Position numbers and translations under genes: made by a program
Part shown: positions 52,441 to 60,689 of the stretch, piece by piece
How the letters are laid out: every line of letters begins with the position of its first letter
Numbering within the stretch: the first letter of the stretch is position 1
Assembly (NCBI RefSeq): GCF_030505615.1
Contig: NZ_CP129992.1
Span: 992,001-1,056,000, forward strand
Direction of reading: 5' to 3'
Length of the DNA stretch: 64,000 bases
DNA from: Salinibaculum rarum
Lineage (GTDB): Archaea; Halobacteriota; Halobacteria; Halobacteriales; Haloarculaceae
Notes under the pieces: model-generated
The model's database searches: none
Told to the model about the DNA's origin: nothing
What the model saw: the letters and a program-made list of their open reading frames with translations, nothing else

Positions 52441-52468
52441 ACCGCTATGTTAGAACTCCCCACACTCA

Positions 52469-52485
52469 GTATTCGCCCCCGTGAA
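52469..52485 (-). promoter_or_regulatory. Promoter D: TTCACG-GAATAC element
   Basis: On the minus strand TTCACG (52480-52485) is followed, five bases on, by GAATAC (52469-52474). The TATA centre lies 30 nt before ATG 52440. It shows the same arrangement as promoters A, B and C. Confidence 0.6.
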
Positions 52486-52566
52486 GACCGGTGCCGGGCC
52501 GCTCCCCTCTCGCGCACTGTCCGACCACCCACACCGTTCGAGCTCGATTCCGTACTGTGCTCGGTG

Positions 52567-52716
52567 TTACTCCTCTTCGTTCAGGATGACCACTTTCTGA
52601 CAGGCTTCTCGGATGTGATATTTTGTCGGCTCGCACTCCGCCGCGTCCAGCGCCTGGGTCAGGTGGTCGTGCAACGACTCGATGTCGACGTCGTCTGAGG
52701 TGGTTTCGATGGACAT
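52567..52716 (-). CDS. Small helical protein 2 of the DUF1102 block
   Basis: A 49-residue acidic protein beginning MSIETTSDDVDIESLHDHL and ending HIREACQKVVILNEEE. It aligns with the 48-residue product of the neighbouring gene in its second helix. Two cysteines are present. Promoter C lies 32 nt upstream. Too short for standard gene finding, but the paralogue and shared promoter motif make it credible. Confidence 0.65.
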   Translation of the reverse strand: MSIETTSDDVDIESLHDHLTQALDAAECEPTKYHIREACQKVVILNEEE

Positions 52717-52744
52717 CTATGCTGGGCTACGCCCTAGCGGTCCC

Positions 52745-52763
52745 TTGTATTGGCCCGCGTGAA
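52745..52763 (-). promoter_or_regulatory. Promoter C: TTCACG-AATACAA element
   Basis: On the minus strand TTCACG (52758-52763), then CGGGCC, then AATACAA (52745-52751), about 32 nt before ATG 52716. Part of the four-promoter set of this block. Confidence 0.6.
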
Positions 52764-52982
52764 CGCAATCAAACACCCCCTGACCCAGTATCGAATCGGA
52801 TACTCGGGACAGAACGGCCCCACTGCGCGCCGGTCTCGAAACGCCGTCCGCTGGCGACGCCGTCACGCTCTGCGCACACTCGCCGTCCGCGGGAACTCAC
52901 CCACGCGCTGACTCCGTTATCGGCCGACGTGAGCGGGTTTTATTATCGCCTGACCTGTTGTCAAAGATACAGACAACCGTCA

Positions 52983-54128
52983 ATGTCCCTCCGTCGCTAT
53001 CTCCGCCTCGCTGTGACGCTCGCAGTCGTTCTCGTCGCCGTCTCACTCGTCGCCGGGAACCTGCTCGGCCAGCCAATCCTGCTGAGTTACGTCGAGACGG
53101 GGAGTATGGAGCCGACGATGAACGCCGGCGACGGCTTCGTGGCCGTGCCGACGGCACTCGCCGGCGAGGTCGAGACCGGCGATGTCGTCACCTTCCGCGC
53201 TGAGGAGATTCAGGGCGGCGGGCTGACGACCCACCGCATCGTCGAGGAGACCGAGCGGGGCTACATCACGCGCGGTGACGCGAATCCGTTTGCCGACCAG
53301 GACAACGAGGAGCCGCCGGTCCGCTCGGAGCAAATCGTCGCCGTCGCCTGGCAACCCGGCGGCAGCGTCTTCACTATTCCGCACCTCGGGACGGCAATCC
53401 AGACGTTACAGAACACCATCCAGACGCTGCAGGTCCGACTCGCGGGGCTGTTTGGCACGCGGTCGCTGCTCGGACTGCAGGGACTGACCTATCTCCTGCT
53501 CGGCGCGACGGTGCTGCTCTATCTGGTCGATTTGTACCTCGACGACGGGGAGCATCGCGAGCGCGACCGCGGGCGCGACACGGGAACGAGTACGCGACTG
53601 CTGGTCGCGGCGATGGCGCTGGGACTCGCGCTCGCAGCGACGGCGGCGATGGCAGCGCCGGCCGGAACCCAGGAGTACACCATCGTCAGCGCCGAGTTCG
53701 AGTCCGACAGCCCGTTCGTCATCGAACAGGGGACGAGTATGTCGACAAATTACACCGTCGGGAACAGCGGACTGCTTCCCATCGTCACGTATCTCGAACC
53801 CAGGGGTGAGGGCGTCGACGTACAGCCACGGAAACTCAGAATCGAGTCACAGTCTCTCGCGAACACGACGATGACGCTGTCTGCGCCCCCGGAGACCGGG
53901 ACCTATCGCCGTTATGTCGTCGAACACCGGTATCTCGCGGTCCTGCCGCCGGCGATGATTCGCACGCTCTATGGCGTCCACCCCTGGCTCCCCGTCGTCG
54001 CCATCGACGCGCTCATCGTCGTGCCGTTCTACCTCGTCGGGGTGGGCCTTCTCGGGACTGGCCGAATCCGGTCGCGGTCACGCGAGGCGCCATCCCGACT
54101 CACTCGCCTCTATTCCAGGTACCGGTGA
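52983..54128 (+). CDS. Signal peptidase I (Ser/His type) with extra C-terminal exported domain
   Basis: A 381-residue membrane protease of the archaeal/ER/SipW S26B type. The N-terminal anchor (RLAVTLAVVLVAVSLVAGN) is followed by TGSMEPTM (Ser41), TTHRIV (His84, instead of the bacterial Lys) and RGDANPFADQ (Asp99). A second membrane helix near 155-175 and a third (LLVAAMALGLALAATAAMA) lead to a beta-rich outside domain (about 230-340) and a final helix. Bacterial SipW of similar type processes TasA; here it would trim the DUF1102 proteins. ATG 52983 chosen; the long in-frame stretch upstream is not haloarchaeal in composition. Confidence 0.8.
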   Translation: MSLRRYLRLAVTLAVVLVAVSLVAGNLLGQPILLSYVETGSMEPTMNAGDGFVAVPTALAGEVETGDVVTFRAEEIQGGGLTTHRIVEETERGYITRGDANPFADQDNEEPPVRSEQIVAVAWQPGGSVFTIPHLGTAIQTLQNTIQTLQVRLAGLFGTRSLLGLQGLTYLLLGATVLLYLVDLYLDDGEHRERDRGRDTGTSTRLLVAAMALGLALAATAAMAAPAGTQEYTIVSAEFESDSPFVIEQGTSMSTNYTVGNSGLLPIVTYLEPRGEGVDVQPRKLRIESQSLANTTMTLSAPPETGTYRRYVVEHRYLAVLPPAMIRTLYGVHPWLPVVAIDALIVVPFYLVGVGLLGTGRIRSRSREAPSRLTRLYSRYR

Positions 54129-54168
54129 CGCGTCTGCCCCGCTTTTGAAACCGTCAGTCCAATATCCA

Positions 54169-54175
54169 TTTATAC
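54169..54175 (+). promoter_or_regulatory. TATA box of the DUF5305 gene
   Basis: TTTATAC centred 26 nt before ATG 54198; fits a leaderless transcript. There is no TTCACG half-site before it, so it is not in the A-D promoter set. Confidence 0.6.
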
Positions 54176-54197
54176 AGACAGACAGTACCCGGAAACG

Positions 54198-55433
54198 ATG
54201 CGTGACACAGTATGGTGGGTTCGGCTCCGGTCCCTTCTCGATGACTCTTTTGTCGCCGTTCTCGTCGTGGCACTCGTTATCGCACTGGCGGGCGGGTATC
54301 TGACGATGGGTGCCTACGGGGAGACCGACACCCGGACCGAAATCCACCAGACGACGACCTGGGAGTCGAGCGCGTCGTTCGTCCACAGCGCCACCGTCGT
54401 CAACGACACCGCAGTGTACACCGAAGGGGAGCGACTCCACAACCGGAGTACGTACTTCCTGGAACTGACGCCCCGACTCGACGGCGCGTTCGTGTACACC
54501 TACACTGCCCGTGACGGCGCCAATCTGACGAGCAGTGCCACCACGAGGCTCGTGTACCGCTCCGTAGCGGAGAGTGACAACGGTGCGGCGACCGAGTACT
54601 GGCGACTCGACTCGCCGCTCGCAAACAGGACGACGACGCTGTCCTCCGGTGAGCGTCTTCGCGTGCCGTTCTCGGTGAACATCACTGCCGCCGAACAGCG
54701 ACTCGAGGAGGTCGACGCACAGTTCGGCGGGACGCCCGGCACCAAGGAGGTGTATCTCGAAACCGAACTGACGCTCTCGGGGACTCGCAACGGCGACCCC
54801 GTCGACCGGACTCGGACCTACCGGCTACCGATTACGCCGGACGGGAGCGTCTACCAGGTCGGGTCCGACGGGCCCTTTGCCGATTCCGGGAACCGGACCG
54901 AACGGGTGACCGAACCGGTCCCCTCGGGCCCGATGGAGTCCTATGGGGGGCCACTCTTGCTGGTGCTTGGCCTCGTGGCCGCAACCTGCTGTGTCGGTGG
55001 TCGATACACCGGCGTCCTCTCGGTCTCTGAGACCGAACGCGAGTGGCTGGCGTACCGAGATGCACGCAACGAGTTCGACGACTGGATTTCGAGCGTTCAC
55101 GTTCCCGAGACAGAGTTGCCCGACTCGACCGTCGACGTCGAGTCACTCGAAGACCTCGTCGACATCGCTATCGATACCGACGGCCGCGTCCTCGAAGCGA
55201 CAGACCACGACCGCTTCCTGTTGTTCGGCGAGCATCGAACGTACGCCTACACTCCGCCGTCCCCAGACACACTCCCCTCGGGGCCGGGTGCCGGCGACGG
55301 CGATGTCCTCGACGATACCGACCCGTCGACGGCGACGAGTGAGCCGACGCTGACCGACGAGACTACTCCGGCAACGACGGACGAGGAGACACGCGACGAA
55401 CCCGAGGAGCGTTCGACCGACGAGAGCGAGTGA
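54198..55433 (+). CDS. DUF5305 membrane protein
   Basis: A 411-residue protein with an N-terminal helix (SFVAVLVVALVIALAGGYL), a large outside domain of beta type (about 40-240), a second helix (GPLLLVLGLVAATCCVG) and a cytosolic domain ending in a long acidic tail. This architecture matches DUF5305 proteins that accompany signal peptidase and DUF1102 genes in archaea (from memory). It may act in assembly or anchoring of the secreted proteins. 69 bases separate it from the signal peptidase gene. Confidence 0.75.
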   Translation: MRDTVWWVRLRSLLDDSFVAVLVVALVIALAGGYLTMGAYGETDTRTEIHQTTTWESSASFVHSATVVNDTAVYTEGERLHNRSTYFLELTPRLDGAFVYTYTARDGANLTSSATTRLVYRSVAESDNGAATEYWRLDSPLANRTTTLSSGERLRVPFSVNITAAEQRLEEVDAQFGGTPGTKEVYLETELTLSGTRNGDPVDRTRTYRLPITPDGSVYQVGSDGPFADSGNRTERVTEPVPSGPMESYGGPLLLVLGLVAATCCVGGRYTGVLSVSETEREWLAYRDARNEFDDWISSVHVPETELPDSTVDVESLEDLVDIAIDTDGRVLEATDHDRFLLFGEHRTYAYTPPSPDTLPSGPGAGDGDVLDDTDPSTATSEPTLTDETTPATTDEETRDEPEERSTDESE

Positions 55434-55442
55434 GCGCAACGC

Positions 55443-56054
55443 CTAGAGCCGAATTTCTGAGAGGCTGTCGCCCGACCGCAGGCGAAGTTGATAGGTAAGA
55501 ACCGTCTGCGAGAGCGCCGAGAGCGCGAGCACCGTCAGAAAGCTCGCAATCCAGACGGTGTCTGGGACGGCGACGAAGGGTGAGACGCCGAGCCAGGCAA
55601 GCGAGACGAGCGCGGTGCCGACACTGGCCAGGCCCAGATAGTAGACACCCCACGGAATAGCGGTCCCGTCAGTCTCCTCGGTCGGTTCGACGTAGATGTC
55701 TATCTCTGCGGCCGCCTCGTCGAGTTCGACGACGCCGGCGCTCTCGTCGACCGTGACGAGGCGCTTTTCCTCCATCTTTGGCAGGTGGAACTGCTGGAGC
55801 GACGTGTACACCCGCTTGCGCTCGTCGGCAGTCACCGCTTCCGGAGCTTTCCCGCCCTCCCAGGCGGCAACCTGCGTCGCGATGGTCCCGAGTGCTGCCG
55901 CCCCCTCGTTTTGCTGGAGATAGTACAACGTGTCGCGCCGACGCTGATTGCTGAGCGTGTCGAACATCTCGTCGTAGGTCAGGTCCTGACTCTCGCAGAC
56001 GACACGGGGGTGAACCGCCTCTCGCTCGCGTGCGGCTGGCGTCGACTGGCTCAT
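55443..56054 (-). CDS. Second DUF7344-type regulator with membrane helices
   Basis: A 203-residue paralogue of the product at 50506. wHTH part: YDEMFDTLSNQRRRDTLYYL and TADERKRVYTSLQQFHLPKM; then VVELDEAAAEIDIYV and two membrane helices (YYLGLASVGTALVSLAWLG and VWIASFLTVLALSALSQTV). Start MSQSTPAARE at 56054. Its upstream DNA carries three GTACTGTT half-sites and a TATA-like GTTAATAG, which suggests feedback control. Convergent with the DUF5305 gene. Confidence 0.75.
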   Translation of the reverse strand: MSQSTPAAREREAVHPRVVCESQDLTYDEMFDTLSNQRRRDTLYYLQQNEGAAALGTIATQVAAWEGGKAPEAVTADERKRVYTSLQQFHLPKMEEKRLVTVDESAGVVELDEAAAEIDIYVEPTEETDGTAIPWGVYYLGLASVGTALVSLAWLGVSPFVAVPDTVWIASFLTVLALSALSQTVLTYQLRLRSGDSLSEIRL

Positions 56055-56055
56055 G

Positions 56056-56101
56056 GTACTGTTCGGAGTGTACTGTTCTATCGTCAAACTATTAACAGTA
56101 C
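56056..56101 (-). promoter_or_regulatory. Repeated half-sites before the second DUF7344 gene
   Basis: GTACTGTT occurs at 56056-56063 and 56070-56077 (14 bases apart, same face spacing is about 1.4 turns) and inverted as AACAGTAC at 56094-56101. The last overlaps the TATA-like element (56088-56096). The sites read as operators of a dimeric repressor, perhaps the product of this gene. Confidence 0.5.
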
Positions 56102-56114
56102 TTCTGTCGAGACT

Positions 56115-56165
56115 GACACACCCTGTCGTCGGCGACACACCCTGTCGTCGGCGACACACCCTGTC
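56115..56165. repeat. 19-bp tandem repeat
   Basis: GACACACCCTGTCGTCGGC repeats at 56115-56133 and 56134-56152, with a third partial copy at 56153-56165. The copies are identical. The third copy reaches into the stop codon of the FilR1-type regulator gene. The recurrence is recent in origin, judged from the lack of divergence. Confidence 0.8.
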
Positions 56166-56949
56166 ACTCCGGGAGGCGGGTCGCTTCGATACGGAACCGT
56201 TCGTAGACGGACTCGGCCCAGGAACGGGCGTCCGACGACGAAGCGACAGCGATGGCAGCGGGGAACCCGTCGTCGTTTGTCGCCCCGACGGCCACGTGCT
56301 CTTCGCTGAGTATCAGCAAACACGGGAACGGGCCATCGTGGACGTAACTCGTCACGTTGGGGTTGGCGACGATTTCGTCGAACGACTCGCGGTACGCCGG
56401 GGTTTCGTCTATCGTCTCGAGGACGTCGCGTTCGAGCACGAGTTCGGCCTCGGAGAGTTCTCCGTTGCGTATCCGTCGGTGTAGCTGGTTTGCACTCTCC
56501 TTGGCGACGATCGAGGACAGTTCGCGGAGGCGGTCGGCGGACGCTCGCAAAGCGAGTGCCCGCTCGATGGGCGCGTTGGGGCTGCTCTTGGTCGCTTCGA
56601 CGACTTCCGCGTCGGCGAAGGCGTCGACCGGGATGTCACAGAAATCGCCGCGGAGATGCGTGAGCAGCGGTTCGAGCGTCGCTGCGGCGTCGAGTGACGT
56701 AACTGCGGTCTCGTATGTGCGCATGACCTGTTCGCCCAGCGCCGTGAGGGCGTATCCCGACTCGGTCTGGGTGACCCACTCCCGGTCGCCGAGGTCGTCG
56801 AGTGTCCGCTTTACCGTCCGGGCGCTCACGCCGAGGACGTCCGCGAGTGTCGACTGGCGACAGGGTCCCTCAGCCGCAAGCCGCCCCAACACCACTCGCC
56901 GCGTCTCCGACCGCGTCAGAAATTCCAGCACCGCGTCTCTCTCCTCCAT
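56164..56949 (-). CDS. wHTH regulator with FilR1-type domain
   Basis: A 261-residue protein. The N-terminal wHTH contains LTRSETRRVVLGRLAAEGPC and VSARTVKRTLDDLGDREWV; the C-terminal 170 residues fit the FilR1 middle domain (ALALRASADRLRELSSIV, FPCLLILSEEHVAVGATNDDG). Archaeal regulators of this type were first named from methanogen FilR1; the ligand is unknown. Start 56949 (MEERDAVLEFL) has a TATA-like TTAAGAAAG 28 nt upstream. Confidence 0.8.
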   Translation of the reverse strand: MEERDAVLEFLTRSETRRVVLGRLAAEGPCRQSTLADVLGVSARTVKRTLDDLGDREWVTQTESGYALTALGEQVMRTYETAVTSLDAAATLEPLLTHLRGDFCDIPVDAFADAEVVEATKSSPNAPIERALALRASADRLRELSSIVAKESANQLHRRIRNGELSEAELVLERDVLETIDETPAYRESFDEIVANPNVTSYVHDGPFPCLLILSEEHVAVGATNDDGFPAAIAVASSSDARSWAESVYERFRIEATRLPE

Positions 56950-57098
56950 GTGACTTGTTTGTTTGTCGTACTTTCTTAATGACTTTACTGATGGAAACCT
57001 CCAGACTCCTTTCGTGCCAACGGCACTCATACTAGTCACTTGACCGTCGCACGCGCCTGTGGGACAACATTCACCATCGCTCCGGCCCAGCAGTCGGT

Positions 57099-58091
57099 AT
57101 GCGCATTCTGGATACGCTCGGTCGACTCGTCGTCGCCCTCGTCGTCGCCGCCGTGGCGCTCGTCGCTGGCTGGACCGTCTTTGTCGACTACCCCACCTCG
57201 CTGACTGACCTGCTCGGTGTCCTCCTCGTCGGAGCCGTGGTGCTGGCCGCGCTCAGGGTCGGCAGCAACCTCGCCGGCTCGTTTTTCCCGTCGTACAACG
57301 TCGCGGAGGTGGCCGTCGAAGGTCCCATCTCCCGGGACAGCGGCGGTGGCCTCGCGAGTGCACCTGTCGGTGCCTCGGCCGACGACATCGTCGAGCAAAT
57401 CGAGCGGGCCGACGCCGACCGGGGAGCCGACGCACTGCTGGTGAAACTGAACACGCCCGGCGGGGAAATCGTCCCGAGTCAGGACATCCGGCTGGCCGCC
57501 GAGCGCTTCGACGGCCCGACTATCGCGTACGCGACGGACCTGTGTGCGAGTGGCGGGTACGAAATCGCGAGTGGCTGTGACGAACTCTGGGCGCGCGAGG
57601 GGTCTATCGTCGGCTCTATCGGCGTCATCGGGTCGCGGGTCAACGTCTCGGACCTCGCCGACCGCCTGGGCGTCGAATACGAGCAACTGACCGCTGGCGA
57701 GTACAAGGACGCCGGGACGCCGCTCAAAGAACTCGAAGAGAACGAACGCGAGTACCTCCAGGGACTCATCGACGACTACTACGACCAGTTCGTCGACGGC
57801 GTCGCCGAGGGCCGGGACCTCGATGCCGAAACCGTCCGCGAGACGGAGGCCCGCGTCTATCTCGGCACAGACGCTCTCGACTTGGGGCTCGTCGACGAAC
57901 TCGGGACCCGGGAAGCGGTCGAAGACCGCCTCGAAACTGAACTCGGCACCGAGGTCACAGTCGAGGAGTTCCAGCCAGAGCGCGGGCTCTCCCGCCGACT
58001 CCAGGGTGGCACCCAGCGGGTCGCCTACGCGTTTGGGGCCGGTATCGCCGGCACGCTGACCGACGGCGAGACGCCGCTTGACCGGTGGTGA
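57099..58091 (+). CDS. sppA: Signal peptide peptidase SppA-like (S49) protease
   Basis: A 330-residue membrane protease with two N-terminal helices (VVALVVAAVALVAGWTVF, LLGVLLVGAVVLAALRVG) and an outside S49 domain. The catalytic Ser is in DLCASGGYEIAS (Ser151) and the Lys in AGEYKDAGTP (Lys203), the usual Ser-Lys dyad of the archaeal single-domain form. It degrades cleaved signal peptides; its place beside the secreted-protein block suggests that link but the gene has its own spacer. Confidence 0.88.
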   Translation: MRILDTLGRLVVALVVAAVALVAGWTVFVDYPTSLTDLLGVLLVGAVVLAALRVGSNLAGSFFPSYNVAEVAVEGPISRDSGGGLASAPVGASADDIVEQIERADADRGADALLVKLNTPGGEIVPSQDIRLAAERFDGPTIAYATDLCASGGYEIASGCDELWAREGSIVGSIGVIGSRVNVSDLADRLGVEYEQLTAGEYKDAGTPLKELEENEREYLQGLIDDYYDQFVDGVAEGRDLDAETVRETEARVYLGTDALDLGLVDELGTREAVEDRLETELGTEVTVEEFQPERGLSRRLQGGTQRVAYAFGAGIAGTLTDGETPLDRW

Positions 58092-58113
58092 GGTTGTTTA
58101 ACCGGCGCCTGGC

Positions 58114-58971
58114 TCACCAGCCCAGCGGCCGGAACCACACCGTCGCCACGAGCACCGCGAGAAAGACGTAGGAGCCACGAATCAGTAGCATCGTCGCCAG
58201 TTCCGGCTCCGCCCGGCGGGCGAGGAGTGCGACGCCGCCGAACGCGACCGACGCCAGCCCGGCACTCGGCGGGATGGCCGGCAACACCACCGCGAGCGCG
58301 ACGACGGCCAGCATCCCCGCGCTCATCAGTCCGTACGCGGCAGTCCACGCGCGCTTGCGGCCCAGCGCCACCGCGAGCGTTCGCTTGTCGATAGACCGGT
58401 CGTACTCGTAGTCTTTCGTGTCGTCGATGGCCTTGATACCCGAGAGGACGACCACGAAGATGGCAGCCAGCGCGACGGCCACCGGCTGGAGCGTCTGTGC
58501 CTGGACGTAGTACCCGCCGACGAGGGCAAAGCCGATACCGAGCGGGTAGCCCGCAGTCGCACCGATGGGGTTCGTGTCCAGTTGCGGCGCGTGGTTGACC
58601 GCGATGAGCCAGCCCGGCAGCGTGAGCAGGGCGGCCCACACGTCGACGAGTAGCCAGATGGCGACCAGACAGACGAAAAAGGCCGCCGACGCGCCGGCGA
58701 GTGCGACTTTACAGCCCCACGAGGAGAGCGGGTGGTCGTCGTCCTCCTCGCGGACGTAGAAATCGACGTAGCCGTCGGTGACGTGGGCGGTGTACAGCGC
58801 GAAAAACGCCGCAGTCACGTGGAGCGCAGCGAGTGGGACAGAGAACTCGCCTGCCAGCACCGCACCGAACAGCGAGGCGGCGAGGGGTGGGAGCATGAAC
58901 ACGGGGTGGACCTGCGAGGCGAGCGCCGCCAGTGCTGGCCCCGGCCCGGCTGCGTGACGGCTGAGCGACAT
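58114..58971 (-). CDS. UbiA-family prenyltransferase
   Basis: A 285-residue membrane enzyme with about eight helices. Aspartate-rich loops that bind Mg-prenyl diphosphate appear as VTDGYVDFYVREEDDDHPLSS near 65-85 and IKAIDDTKDYEYDRSIDKRT near 180-199. Substrates could be quinone precursors, lipids or heme; the archaeal relatives include geranylgeranylglyceryl synthases, so the product is not fixed. Start MSLSRHAAG at 58971. Confidence 0.83.
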   Translation of the reverse strand: MSLSRHAAGPGPALAALASQVHPVFMLPPLAASLFGAVLAGEFSVPLAALHVTAAFFALYTAHVTDGYVDFYVREEDDDHPLSSWGCKVALAGASAAFFVCLVAIWLLVDVWAALLTLPGWLIAVNHAPQLDTNPIGATAGYPLGIGFALVGGYYVQAQTLQPVAVALAAIFVVVLSGIKAIDDTKDYEYDRSIDKRTLAVALGRKRAWTAAYGLMSAGMLAVVALAVVLPAIPPSAGLASVAFGGVALLARRAEPELATMLLIRGSYVFLAVLVATVWFRPLGW

Positions 58972-59017
58972 ACACACACAGTCGGCACAGACAGCAAAAA
59001 AGGGCGGGGACGAACAC

Positions 59018-59413
59018 CTACTGCCAGTGGCCCCGATCGAAGACGACCGCCGAGAGTCGCGAGGCAAGTTGTCTGGCCGATTGCTCACTGTCCGTGTGGA
59101 GGTCACCCGAAACGGGGCCGGCCTCGCCGCCGACACCCTCCGATTCGGAGAGTGGGTCGGTGCCAGCGCCGCTCCCGCCGTCGGTCGCGGTCGGGTAGGT
59201 GCGCCAGTCGCGCGTCCGCTTTCGCAGGCGAGCGAGCGCGCCCGCGGAGAGTTCGGTATCGAGGTGCTGGAGGTCGTAGCGGACGATGTACCCCCGGTGT
59301 GCGTCCCGGACGGCGACGACCGGCTGGCCGCGCTCTGCACACTGCTCCCAGAGCCGTCGCTGTTGTTCGCGCGTCTCGTAGACCGGGACGTGGTGGGGAG
59401 AGAGCTGGTCCAT
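59018..59413 (-). CDS. Haloarchaeal protein of unknown function
   Basis: A soluble 131-residue protein starting MDQLSPHHVPVYETREQQ. An alpha/beta region (GQPVVAVRDAHRGYIVRYDLQHLD) comes first, followed by a Gly/Ser/Glu linker and a helical end (SARQLASRLSAVVFD). No motif is recognised. Same strand as the UbiA gene and the aminotransferase. Confidence 0.6.
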   Translation of the reverse strand: MDQLSPHHVPVYETREQQRRLWEQCAERGQPVVAVRDAHRGYIVRYDLQHLDTELSAGALARLRKRTRDWRTYPTATDGGSGAGTDPLSESEGVGGEAGPVSGDLHTDSEQSARQLASRLSAVVFDRGHWQ

Positions 59414-59477
59414 GCCCACGATTGGGGCTGGACGACTTTTGCCCTGTCGCTCCCTGTGAGTGCTGTGGCCGGCCGCG

Positions 59478-60599
59478 CTACTGCACTGCCGCCGTCGCCT
59501 CGGCCATAATCTCCAGTGCGTCCTCGATGGTCTCGATGTCCGTCGCATACGAGATGCGGGCGTACCCCTCACCGGCCGACCCGAACGCGTCGCCGGGGAC
59601 GACGACGACACCCCGGTCGATACACTCGTCGACCCATCCCTCGGGCACTTCCGGCATCGCGTAGAAGGCCCCTTGCGGGGTCGGGCACTCCAGTCCCATC
59701 GCTTCGAGTCCATCCAGTAGCACGTCCCGGCGCTCGCGGAAGGCCTCGCGCATCTCGTCGACCTGGTCCTGAGGGCCAGAGAGGGCGGCCTCGGCGGCGT
59801 ACTGGGCGGGGGCGCTGGCACACGCCTGGGCGTACTGGTGGACACGGAGCATTCGCTCGACGCGCTCGCTGCTCCCGGTGACCCAGCCGAGCCGCCAGCC
59901 GGTCATCGAGTAGGCTTTCGAGCAGGCGTTGACGAGCACGACGTTGTCGCTGTCGGCAAACTCCATCGGCGAGCGGTGTTCGCCCTCGAAAATCTGGTAC
60001 TCGTAGACCTCGTCGGTGATACAGAGCACGTCGTACTCGTCTGCGATGCGAGCGAACGCCTCCATGTCCGCGGGCGACTGGACCGCACCGGTCGGATTGG
60101 CGGGGCTGTTGACGACGAAGGCGGCGGTGTCGTCGGTGATGGCGTCTTCGACGGCCGCCGGGTCGAGCGTCAGGTCGTCCCGGAGTGCGACCGGTCTGGG
60201 CTGGCCGCCCGCCAGATGCGTCAGTGCCTCGTAGGAGACGAACCCGGGGTCGGGGATGATGACTTCCTCTCCGGCGTCGACGTGGGCCTCGATGGCGATG
60301 TGGAGTGCCTCGCTGCCGCCGGCGGTCGCGATGACGTTCTCGGGGTCGACGTCGAGGTCGTTGTCCCGCTTGTGTTTCTCAGCGATGGCCTCCCGGAGTT
60401 CGAGTGTCCCCTTGTTCGAGGTGTAGGCGTCAGTCTTGCCGGCCTCGATGGCATCGACTGCGGCCTGGCGGGCGTGGTCGGGGGTGGGAAAGTCCGGTTG
60501 TCCGAGTCCGAGGTTGATGGCGTCCTCGCTGGCGGCCTCGAACACTTCGCGGATGCCGCTGATGGAAACCTGCTCGACACGCGATGAGAATCCTGTCAT
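59478..60599 (-). CDS. PLP-dependent class I aminotransferase
   Basis: A 373-residue fold type I aminotransferase, probably acting on aspartate, aromatic or branched-chain amino acids. Markers: NLGLGQPDFPTP, ATAGGSEALHIA, NSPANPTGAV, ITDEVYEYQIF and the PLP-lysine segment NACSKAYSMTGWRLGW, with ARISYATD-type end. Start MTGFSSRVEQ at 60599. Specificity not deducible from sequence alone. Confidence 0.87.
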   Translation of the reverse strand: MTGFSSRVEQVSISGIREVFEAASEDAINLGLGQPDFPTPDHARQAAVDAIEAGKTDAYTSNKGTLELREAIAEKHKRDNDLDVDPENVIATAGGSEALHIAIEAHVDAGEEVIIPDPGFVSYEALTHLAGGQPRPVALRDDLTLDPAAVEDAITDDTAAFVVNSPANPTGAVQSPADMEAFARIADEYDVLCITDEVYEYQIFEGEHRSPMEFADSDNVVLVNACSKAYSMTGWRLGWVTGSSERVERMLRVHQYAQACASAPAQYAAEAALSGPQDQVDEMREAFRERRDVLLDGLEAMGLECPTPQGAFYAMPEVPEGWVDECIDRGVVVVPGDAFGSAGEGYARISYATDIETIEDALEIMAEATAAVQ

Positions 60600-60689
60600 A
60601 CCTGACTGGCCGGTCCGGGCCCCGATAACTCTTGGTGGTCGCCGGCTGGGCACCAAACGTTCAGGGGTGGGGCCGTCGAAGTATCAGTG

